This document shows positions 1 to 5,283 of a DNA stretch of 5,283 nucleotides, in pieces. Origin of the DNA: Spirochaetaceae bacterium (GTDB lineage Bacteria; Spirochaetota; Spirochaetia; DSM-2461); contig QKAI01000083.1 of NCBI GenBank assembly GCA_003246505.1, positions 1 through 5,283 of the forward strand, written 5' to 3'. Position numbers and translations under genes: made by a program. Every line of letters starts with the position of its first letter. Within the stretch, counting starts at the first letter, position 1. The notes beneath the pieces are model-generated. The model was not told the origin of the DNA and ran no database searches. It saw nothing but the letters and a program-made list of their open reading frames with translations.

Positions 1-2216
1 TCGATTATGTTAAGGGCGGGGGCGGATCGGGGGACGTCACCGTCTCCCATATCACCAATCTGTACGATGGGTTTAAGCAGCTTTCCGACCGGGTAACTCT
101 CTTTGAGGATCTGGCCGATTTCTACAGGGAGGATGTACGGATCCAGTACGGGAAGGGGCGTAAGCCCGGCCTGACCGTGGAGCCCGAGCTGCCCCTGGAC
201 CTTCTGGAGCGGGCAGCCCTGTTTACGGACACGGCGATTATCTCCCTCTGCCGTTTTTCCGGGGAGGGATGGGACAGAAAAGCCTCCGCCGACCAGGATG
301 AGATTTTCAGTGAGCCCTGGGTCAGGGAAACGGCCCGCCAGTCCCAGGAAATATTCGAGAGGGGCGATTTTTATCTGAGCCGCGCCGAGGAGAGACTGAT
401 CGGCGCCGTCAAGTCCCGGTTCCGCCGGGTTATCGTGAATATGAATGTGGGCGGCATGGTGGACAGCTGCTGGTTCGCCGACGACGGGGCCATCCATGGT
501 GTGCTCATGTCCTGGCAGGGGGGAATGGAGGGCGGTCTCGCCGCGGCGGAGCTGCTCTGCGGCCTGGGTAATCCTTCGGGCAAGCTGGTGGATACCTTCG
601 CCCGGGAGCTGGCGGACTATCCCTCCACGGCGACCTTTCACGAATCCCGGGACTATGTGGACTACACCGATGACATCTACGTGGGATACCGCTATTTCGA
701 GACGATTCCCGGGGCCTCGGAGAGGGTGAACTATCCCTTCGGATTCGGCCTCTCCTATACGGATTTCTCCTTCGAGCCCCTCTCCGCCGGGGAGCGGGAC
801 GGTGTTATTGAGGTGGCAGTGAATCTCATCAACCGGGGGCCCTGCGAGGGGAGGGAGGTCCTGCAGCTCTACTCCCAGGCGCCCCAGGGGCGTCTGGGCA
901 AACCGGCCCGGGAGCTCAAAGCCTTTGCCAAGAGCCGGCTTTTGAAACGGGGGGAAGGGGAAATCCTGACCCTCTCCGTCCCCGTGGCGTCCCTGGCCTC
1001 CTATGACGACCAGGGCAGGATCAGAAAGTCCGCCTATGTCCTGGAGAAGGGGGAATATACCCTTTTCCTGGGGAACTCCCTGAGGGAGGGCGTTGTGCTG
1101 GATTACACCTACACCGTTCCCGAAGACCGGGTGGTGGAGCAGCTGGAGCCGCGCCTGGTTCCCGCGGGGCTGAAGAAGAGGCTTCGCCCGGACGGGAGTT
1201 ACGAGGAGCTGCCCACGGGAGAAGGGAACGATCCCTGCTATACCGGCCTGGAGCCCCAGGACGTCGCCCAGTGGCAGGGCCTGGCCCCCCAGAGCCGTTT
1301 CGAGGACTACCGGCCCGTGAATCACTGGGGAGAGGATACGGGCCTGATCGATGTCTGGGAGGGGCGGGAGAGCCTGGAGAAATTCATGGACCGCCTGGAT
1401 GAGGACGACCTGATCCACCTCGTGGGGGGGCAGCCCAACCGGGGCGTGGCCAACACCTTCGGATGGGGCAACATTCCCCGGCTGGGCATACCGAACGCCA
1501 TGACCGCCGACGGGCCGGCGGGGGTGAGGATCTCCGAAAAGTGCGGGGTCACCACCACCGCCTGGCCCTGCGCCACCCTCCTGGCCTCCACCTGGGACGG
1601 GGAGATGCTCTTCGCCGTGGGCGAAGCCGGGGCGAAGGAGATGGAAGAGAATAACCTGGCCGTCTGGCTGACCCCGGCGGTCAATATTCACAGAAGTCCC
1701 CTGTGCGGACGGAATTTCGAGTACTACTCTGAGGATCCCCTGGTGGCGGGAAAACTGGCCGCCGCCATGGTAAGGGGAATCCAGTCCCGGGGCATTGCCG
1801 CCACGGTGAAGCACTTCGCCTTCAACAACAAGGAGACGAACCGGAAGGAGAGCGATTCCCGCCTCTCCGAAAGGGCGGCCCGGGAGATCTATCTCAAGGC
1901 CTTCGAGATCATTGTGAAGGAGGCCGATCCCTGGGCCCTCATGTCCGCCTACAATATGGTGAACGGGCACAGGACCTCCGAATGCCGGGAACTGCTGGAG
2001 GATATTCTCCGGGGGGAGTGGGGATTTACCGGCGTGGTGACGACGGACTGGTGGACCAGGGGGGAGCACTACAAGGAGGTCAAAGCGGGCAATGATATCA
2101 AAATGGCCTGCGGCATGAACGAACGGCTCAAGGAGGCCCTGGCCAAGGGGCTGATCTCCCGGGAGGAACTGAAGACTTCCGCCCGCCGGGTCCTGGAGCT
2201 GCTGCTCCGGGTTTAG
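1..2216 (+). CDS. Glycoside hydrolase family 3 beta-glycosidase, domain-permuted, 5'-truncated by the window
   Basis: Likely hydrolyses terminal beta-linked sugars (beta-glucosidase or beta-xylosidase type) by a retaining mechanism. The frame is open from base 3 to the TAG at 2214-2216 (737 visible residues); the GTG at 177 is an internal Val, so the true start lies left of the window. Counting from base 3: residues 1-252 are most of the GH3 C-type sandwich domain, beginning at KGGGSGDV (4-11) and ending at PFGFGLSY (245-252), with the acid/base candidate Glu88 in GEGWDR. Residues about 253-350 form an FnIII-like domain. After a linker, about 465-737 are the GH3 N-type barrel, with DGPAGVR (503-509), GRNFE (569-573), KHF (603-605) and nucleophile Asp682 in TTDWW. 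This order is the reverse of most GH3 enzymes but is known from Ruminococcus albus and Butyrivibrio fibrisolvens. Perhaps 80-110 residues are missing. Any signal peptide would be out of view. The family call is firm; the substrate is not decidable. Confidence 0.93.
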   Translation, partial: DYVKGGGGSGDVTVSHITNLYDGFKQLSDRVTLFEDLADFYREDVRIQYGKGRKPGLTVEPELPLDLLERAALFTDTAIISLCRFSGEGWDRKASADQDEIFSEPWVRETARQSQEIFERGDFYLSRAEERLIGAVKSRFRRVIVNMNVGGMVDSCWFADDGAIHGVLMSWQGGMEGGLAAAELLCGLGNPSGKLVDTFARELADYPSTATFHESRDYVDYTDDIYVGYRYFETIPGASERVNYPFGFGLSYTDFSFEPLSAGERDGVIEVAVNLINRGPCEGREVLQLYSQAPQGRLGKPARELKAFAKSRLLKRGEGEILTLSVPVASLASYDDQGRIRKSAYVLEKGEYTLFLGNSLREGVVLDYTYTVPEDRVVEQLEPRLVPAGLKKRLRPDGSYEELPTGEGNDPCYTGLEPQDVAQWQGLAPQSRFEDYRPVNHWGEDTGLIDVWEGRESLEKFMDRLDEDDLIHLVGGQPNRGVANTFGWGNIPRLGIPNAMTADGPAGVRISEKCGVTTTAWPCATLLASTWDGEMLFAVGEAGAKEMEENNLAVWLTPAVNIHRSPLCGRNFEYYSEDPLVAGKLAAAMVRGIQSRGIAATVKHFAFNNKETNRKESDSRLSERAAREIYLKAFEIIVKEADPWALMSAYNMVNGHRTSECRELLEDILRGEWGFTGVVTTDWWTRGEHYKEVKAGNDIKMACGMNERLKEALAKGLISREELKTSARRVLELLLRV

Positions 2217-2235
2217 GCGATAGGAACCACCCCGG

Positions 2236-2278
2236 AAACAAAAAGACCCGGAGCGCCGTGCCCCGGGTCTTTTTGTTT
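2236..2278. terminator. Bidirectional rho-independent terminator between convergent genes
   Basis: Two perfectly complementary 16-base arms (2236-2251 and 2263-2278) flank an 11-base loop. The GC-rich part (GACCCGG/CCGGGTC) is next to the loop. The outer part is A-rich on the left and T-rich on the right, so either transcript ends its hairpin in a U-rich run. It lies 19 bases after the glycosidase stop and 30 bases after the reductase stop, so it can serve both convergent genes. Confidence 0.9.
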
Positions 2279-2308
2279 CTTATTACGTTAACAATGGAAG
2301 GGGCGGGA

Positions 2309-4261
2309 CTAGAGCCCGGCCGCCGCGCTGGCTCCGGCAATACGGCCGAATACCATCGTATCGGGGATGGCGTTACCGCCGACGCGGTTGCCCGCGTGGA
2401 TGCCGCCGGTTACCTCCCCCGCGGCATAGAAGCCGGGGATGGGGTTTCCCTCTCCGTCCAGTACCTGGGCGCTGCTGTTGATCCTCAGACCGCCCATGGT
2501 GTGGTGGATGCTCGGCTTGCGGGGCGTCGCCCAGAAGGGGCCCACGTCGATTTTCTGGCCGAGCTTGACCTTCCCGAAATCCCCGTCCTCCCCGGCATCG
2601 CAGAAGGAGTTGTACTTCTCAATCTCCGCCACGAAAACCTTCGGATCGGCCCCGAACTGCTTCGCCAGATCCTCCAGGGTATCCGCCCGGTAGATGCTGT
2701 GGTCCTTAATCAGCTCGTCGATGGAGTTGCCCCAGATATTCTGTCCCCCCAGCTGGGGATCCCCGGAGGAAAGCTGATCCCCCACGATCCAGAACATGCC
2801 ATCGGTCTGCTGGAGGGCCGCCTTGGCCAGAACGTCCCGGCTCTCGTACTCGGAAACGAATCTCTTCCCTTCCTTGTTGACGAAGACCTGATCATCGGCG
2901 CTGCCCCAGACGCCGCCGCCCAGGGATCCGGTAACCGGGTGGGAGCTGGGCATGAGCTGTATGTAACCCATGCCTACCAGGTCCGCGCCGGCGGCCTTGC
3001 CCATGATAATGCCGTCACCGGTTGCGAGGGCCGTATTGGTGGTGGGCATGTCCTCGGTCAGACAGCCCCAGTAGTTATCATATTCCATGGCCATCTTCGG
3101 ATTGGCGCCGTAGCCGCCGGTGGTCATGACAACGCCGCTTTTCGCCGTGAGGATGACCTTGGTCCCGTCCGACTTACGGGCGATGACCCCGGTGACGCGG
3201 CCCTTCTCCAGGACCAGTTCCTCCGCCTTGGTTTCCAGCATGAAGTCCACGTCGAATTTCTCGCAGGAGTTCTGCAGGGGCACGATGAACCCGTGGCCCA
3301 CGGTCGAGCTCAGGGAGTGCATGCGGGGCCAGAGACCGCCCAGGACGGTGCTTATGGAATCGAGAATTTTCGTGTTCTCATCGTAGGAGACGAGCCATTC
3401 CAGGGAATCGAGGGCCCGGGAGGTCAGGGTGTACACCAGATCGAAATCGCCGTGGATCGTAGTCCCGTCCATGCCCGTTCTCTTTCCCGCCTTATAGGTC
3501 TGGATGGTATGGAGTTCCACGCTGTCGAAGAGCTTGGACGTGTCCCCCTTCAGGTACTCCCTTATCTGATCTTTCAGAACGAGGAATATGGGGCGGAAAT
3601 CCGCATCGATGGTGGACTCGTCCGTAGCCAGAATGGATTCCAGCTCCCTGATCTGGGAAGGATCCATTGCCACGGAGGCCTGGCGGACGGGATCGTAACA
3701 GTTGTAGGCGCCCCCCGCGCGGATCGTGTTGCCCCCCAGGGCGGATCCCTTCTCCAGAAGGATGACCTTCGCCCCGTTGGTGGCAGCGCTCAATGCCGCC
3801 GCCAGGCCGGAGCCGCCGCCGCCGATGATGATCACGTCGGCGGTCTTCTCAATATCCTTGCCCGCTTCGGCCGCAACGCCGTTTCTGGCTCTGAGGGCAT
3901 TCACATCGCCGCCGGCCTGCTCCACGCAATCGGCGACCGCCTCAAGGACGGCATGGCTGGAGTTCGTGGCGCCGCTTACGGTGTCCACGTTCAGGGTCTG
4001 ACCCTTGATGATCTGCTCGGGTATCTTCGTGAGGGCCGGATCGGATATCCCCGGAGTTTCCCTGTTAGCTCCGACGGTAATGGATTTGATTTTCTTGGCG
4101 GTGAATTCCACGGTCACCGGAACCATACCCCCGTTGCCCATCTTTTCCGCAGTATAGGTACCGGCCGTGTACGTTCCCGTCTGATTCTTCGCGCATCCCG
4201 CGGCCAACAGCACAATAGCCGCAGCAAGCAGGAGAGACAGGACTCCCGTTCTTTTCTTCAT
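2309..4261 (-). CDS. FMN-binding, FAD-dependent flavocytochrome c-type ene-reductase lipoprotein (fumarate/urocanate reductase family)
   Basis: Predicted to reduce the C=C bond of a fumarate-like unsaturated carboxylate outside the cytoplasm, as a terminal electron acceptor. The 650-residue protein starts with a positively charged, hydrophobic signal and a lipobox LAAGC (19-23), predicting lipidation at Cys23. An FMN_bind domain follows (about 28-118) with DTVSGAT (93-99). Thr99 fits the site where ApbE attaches FMN covalently in this family. The FAD domain opens with DVIIIGGGGSG (142-152). Active-site landmarks are ESRD with Arg475 (proton-donor position), HHTMGG (586-591) and GNRVGGNA with Arg626 (substrate-carboxylate Arg). 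No CXXCH motif is present, so electrons probably arrive through the FMN rather than haem. The ATG at 4261 is chosen over one 11 codons upstream because it has an AAGGAGG site 5 bases before it and gives a clean signal peptide. The upstream neighbour is a Crp/Fnr regulator on the same strand. The exact substrate is unresolved: fumarate, urocanate, acrylate- or cinnamate-like acids are all possible. Confidence 0.9.
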   Translation of the reverse strand: MKKRTGVLSLLLAAAIVLLAAGCAKNQTGTYTAGTYTAEKMGNGGMVPVTVEFTAKKIKSITVGANRETPGISDPALTKIPEQIIKGQTLNVDTVSGATNSSHAVLEAVADCVEQAGGDVNALRARNGVAAEAGKDIEKTADVIIIGGGGSGLAAALSAATNGAKVILLEKGSALGGNTIRAGGAYNCYDPVRQASVAMDPSQIRELESILATDESTIDADFRPIFLVLKDQIREYLKGDTSKLFDSVELHTIQTYKAGKRTGMDGTTIHGDFDLVYTLTSRALDSLEWLVSYDENTKILDSISTVLGGLWPRMHSLSSTVGHGFIVPLQNSCEKFDVDFMLETKAEELVLEKGRVTGVIARKSDGTKVILTAKSGVVMTTGGYGANPKMAMEYDNYWGCLTEDMPTTNTALATGDGIIMGKAAGADLVGMGYIQLMPSSHPVTGSLGGGVWGSADDQVFVNKEGKRFVSEYESRDVLAKAALQQTDGMFWIVGDQLSSGDPQLGGQNIWGNSIDELIKDHSIYRADTLEDLAKQFGADPKVFVAEIEKYNSFCDAGEDGDFGKVKLGQKIDVGPFWATPRKPSIHHTMGGLRINSSAQVLDGEGNPIPGFYAAGEVTGGIHAGNRVGGNAIPDTMVFGRIAGASAAAGL

Positions 4262-4266
4262 AGCAT

Positions 4267-4273
4267 CCTCCTT
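4267..4273 (-). promoter_or_regulatory. Shine-Dalgarno site of the reductase gene
   Basis: AAGGAGG on the minus strand lies 5 bases before the ATG at 4261-4259. It decides the start: an upstream in-frame ATG at 4294 would place this site inside the coding region and would push the signal peptide away from the N terminus. An ATG at 4266-4264 is out of frame and meets a stop after two codons. Confidence 0.88.
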
Positions 4274-4281
4274 AAGATGTC

Positions 4282-4318
4282 TAATCGATAACATAGTATC
4301 GATAAAATATTATCATTA
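4282..4318 (-). promoter_or_regulatory. Candidate operator/promoter: periodic TATCGATA palindromic element upstream of the reductase
   Basis: Two spaced palindromes overlap by two bases: CGATA-N6-TATCG at 4286-4301 and CGATA-N6-TATCA at 4300-4315. Their centres are 14 bp apart. The shared middle is the perfect palindrome TATCGATA (4297-4304), and the outer ends TAAT/ATTA (4282-4285, 4315-4318) are also complementary. On the coding strand the right-hand copy contains GATAA-N4-TTATC, which has the two 5-base arms and 4-base gap typical of Crp/Fnr-family sites. The element is A/T-rich in a GC-rich window and ends about 9 bases before the reductase Shine-Dalgarno site, so it must overlap or abut the promoter. 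TACTAT (4293-4298, minus) is a weak -10 candidate with TTAATG 15 bases upstream. The symmetry is seen directly; binding by the neighbouring regulator is inferred. Confidence 0.5.
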
Positions 4319-4414
4319 AGAGGTGGGCCGGTCTGTTGCGCCCGCTACACAGGGAGCAATTAATCAGGCATTCGCATGATTCTCCTTCCCCTTGTCCGGA
4401 GAGGCAGGGCTGAT

Positions 4415-5137
4415 TTAACCTTCGGTCACGATTCTCTTCAGGGCGGGGTAGTCACGGATCGTGATTTTGCCCCGGTTGATCTCGATAATTCCTTTCTGCT
4501 TGAGCCTCTGCAGGTATTTGGATACGTTCGTCCTGTCCAGGGCGATGAAGGAGGCGATTGTGTCCTGGGTGGCGGTGATTGTTAATTCCTCCCCCCCCTC
4601 GGGCGGACGCCCTGATGCGGATGGGTTGCCGGCGCTGCTGTAGAGAAAACTCGCCACCCTCTTGCATCCGTCGGAATAGAGGAGGTTGGCCATATCGTAC
4701 TGAAGGGAAATGGCCAGATCGTCGTAGAAGGTCAGGATCTTGAACATGATTTCGGGATTCTCAATAAGAAGGGATTCATACTCCCCCTTCGTGAATCCCT
4801 GTAACTCCACTTCCGGATAGGGTTCGAATCGGAAGAGGCTTCTCGCCGGTTCCAGCTGGGTTCTCGAATACATCTGCAGGAGACTGCCCTCTTTCAGTAC
4901 CGCATTGACCTTCTCATTGCCGTTTGGTTTGCTCATGAGAAGGCGGCAGCATCCGGACCTTACGTAATAGGCGTGGAAGGGCTTGCTGAGCAGTTCCTCA
5001 AAGCTCAGGGATTTACGGATATTTTTTATTCTGGTTGAGTATTTAAGAAAAACATCCCCATATTCGGAGAAGTTATTGTTCAGATTTCTGTATAATAGGG
5101 GCATAGGATCATTTCCTGATGATAAACATTTTCGCAT
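4415..5137 (-). CDS. Crp/Fnr-family transcriptional regulator
   Basis: A one-component DNA-binding regulator of about 240 residues. An N-terminal beta-roll effector domain is followed by a long dimerisation helix (about 125-155, ending near KRVASFLYS) and a Crp-type winged helix-turn-helix (about 185-228). The latter contains TATQDTIASFIALDRTNVSK and the recognition-helix stretch RTNVSKYLQRL (202-212), then the wing GIIEINRGKITI. There is no FNR-type N-terminal cysteine cluster for a [4Fe-4S] centre and no recognisable cAMP-binding GEL..RS motif, so the effector is unknown. The start at 5137 is preferred because GGAG lies 7 bases before it. An alternative ATG at 5104 (229 residues) has a less well spaced AGGA. 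The gene lies upstream of the reductase on the same strand, with 153 bp and no obvious terminator between, so it is the natural candidate to control it. It looks more A/T-rich than its neighbours. An 8-G run on the coding strand (4591-4598) sits just before the DNA-binding domain. Confidence 0.88.
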   Translation of the reverse strand: MRKCLSSGNDPMPLLYRNLNNNFSEYGDVFLKYSTRIKNIRKSLSFEELLSKPFHAYYVRSGCCRLLMSKPNGNEKVNAVLKEGSLLQMYSRTQLEPARSLFRFEPYPEVELQGFTKGEYESLLIENPEIMFKILTFYDDLAISLQYDMANLLYSDGCKRVASFLYSSAGNPSASGRPPEGGEELTITATQDTIASFIALDRTNVSKYLQRLKQKGIIEINRGKITIRDYPALKRIVTEG

Positions 5138-5144
5138 CCCCTGT

Positions 5145-5148
5145 CTCC
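5145..5148 (-). promoter_or_regulatory. Shine-Dalgarno site supporting the regulator start at 5137
   Basis: GGAG on the minus strand lies 7 bases before the ATG at 5137-5135, a normal spacing. The alternative downstream ATG at 5104 has AGGA with a 9-base spacer, so the upstream start is favoured but not certain. Confidence 0.55.
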
Positions 5149-5221
5149 GGCTGTGGACTGTGAAACGACAGAACCGGTGACCGGCGACTATCGAATAGGG
5201 ATATTCTATGGCATGGCATAC

Positions 5222-5250
5222 AAAAAAAGGCAAGGTAACACCTTGCCTTT
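5222..5250 (-). terminator. Rho-independent terminator of the tRNA transcript
   Basis: A perfect 11-bp stem (arms 5226-5236 and 5240-5250, core GGCAAGGT/ACCTTGCC) with a 3-base loop is followed on the minus strand by a run of seven T. It begins 8 bases after the tRNA 3' end, so it closes the tRNA transcript and isolates the regulator gene from it. The regulator promoter should therefore lie between about 5138 and 5235. Confidence 0.9.
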
Positions 5251-5257
5251 AAATAAA

Positions 5258-5283
5258 TAGCAGGGGAAGGACTCGAACCTCCG
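5258..5283 (-). tRNA. 3' end of a tRNA gene (T arm and acceptor strand); identity not determinable
   Basis: Read on the minus strand, the edge holds a T arm: GGAGG, then the loop TTCGAGT, then CCTTC, which pairs with the first arm including one G-U pair. The loop fits the invariant TTCRA pattern. It is followed by the seven-base acceptor 3' strand CCCTGCT and discriminator A. The next bases are TTTATTT, so CCA is not encoded and must be added by a nucleotidyltransferase. The anticodon and D arms lie right of the window, so the amino acid cannot be named. A terminator follows immediately. Confidence 0.87.

Noticed and set aside
1424..1430. Seven-G run in the glycosidase as a slippage site
   Set aside because: It encodes the family-consistent stretch LVGGQPN in frame, and GGG codons are common throughout the gene, so composition explains it.
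177..2216. GTG at 177 as the glycosidase start
   Set aside because: The frame continues open to base 3 and encodes conserved GH3 sequence (KGGGSGDV) upstream, so the GTG is an internal Val codon.
2258..4291. A 677-codon open frame on the plus strand, fully antisense to the reductase
   Set aside because: Its translation shows no recognisable motifs and is rich in Gly, Ala, Val, His and Asp, as expected from the complement of a GC-rich gene. The minus-strand frame has a signal peptide, lipobox, FMN and FAD motifs and a strong ribosome site.
4452..4667. 71-codon open frame overlapping the regulator on the same strand
   Set aside because: It is a shifted-frame shadow of the regulator's HTH region. 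It matters only as the product of a one-base gain at the G tract.
5138..5233. N-terminal extension of the regulator to a TTG at 5233 (272 residues)
   Set aside because: It would begin inside the tRNA terminator hairpin, has no supporting ribosome site, and adds sequence unlike a Crp/Fnr N terminus. The ATG at 5137 gives a normal family length.
1..5283. CRISPR arrays, insertion sequences, transposase or phage genes
   Set aside because: I saw no spaced direct repeats, transposase motifs or paired terminal inverted repeats. The tRNA end could in principle be an attachment site, but no integrase or repeated tRNA end is visible.

Overview
The window reads as a piece of a GC-rich bacterial chromosome, probably from an anaerobe or facultative anaerobe that ferments carbohydrate and also reduces organic electron acceptors outside the cytoplasm. 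Evidence for this is a domain-permuted family 3 glycosidase, a lipoprotein flavin ene-reductase without haem motifs, a Crp/Fnr regulator without the FNR iron-sulfur cysteines, and a tRNA whose 3' CCA is not encoded. The combination would fit a spirochaete or a Firmicute-type anaerobe, but nothing here fixes the taxon.

Layout. Bases 1-2216 (+) are the 3' part of a glycoside hydrolase family 3 gene whose start lies left of the window. Its domains are in the reverse of the usual order: the sandwich domain carrying the acid/base comes first, then an FnIII-like domain, then the catalytic barrel. A strong hairpin terminator at 2236-2278, usable from both sides, separates it from a convergent gene. 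On the minus strand, 4261-2309 encodes a 650-residue extracytoplasmic lipoprotein with an FMN-binding domain (predicted covalent FMN on Thr99) and a flavocytochrome c / fumarate reductase-type FAD domain. Upstream of it, on the same strand, 5137-4415 encodes a Crp/Fnr-family regulator. The 153 bp between them hold a periodic, palindromic TATCGATA-type element (4282-4318) just ahead of the reductase ribosome binding site and no evident terminator. At the right edge (5258-5283, minus) is the 3' end of a tRNA gene followed by its own terminator (5222-5250).

How the parts may work together. The regulator and reductase look like one regulatory unit: a one-component sensor controlling an anaerobic respiratory or electron-sink reductase for an unsaturated carboxylate. 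My hand alignment suggests the reductase pocket matches neither the classic fumarate reductase nor the urocanate reductase signature, so its substrate is open, and the regulator's effector may be that same substrate. The glycosidase seems to be an unrelated convergent neighbour. The most interesting points are the orphan reductase/regulator pair, the 14-bp-period operator candidate, an 8-G tract in the regulator just before its DNA-binding domain, and the permuted GH3.
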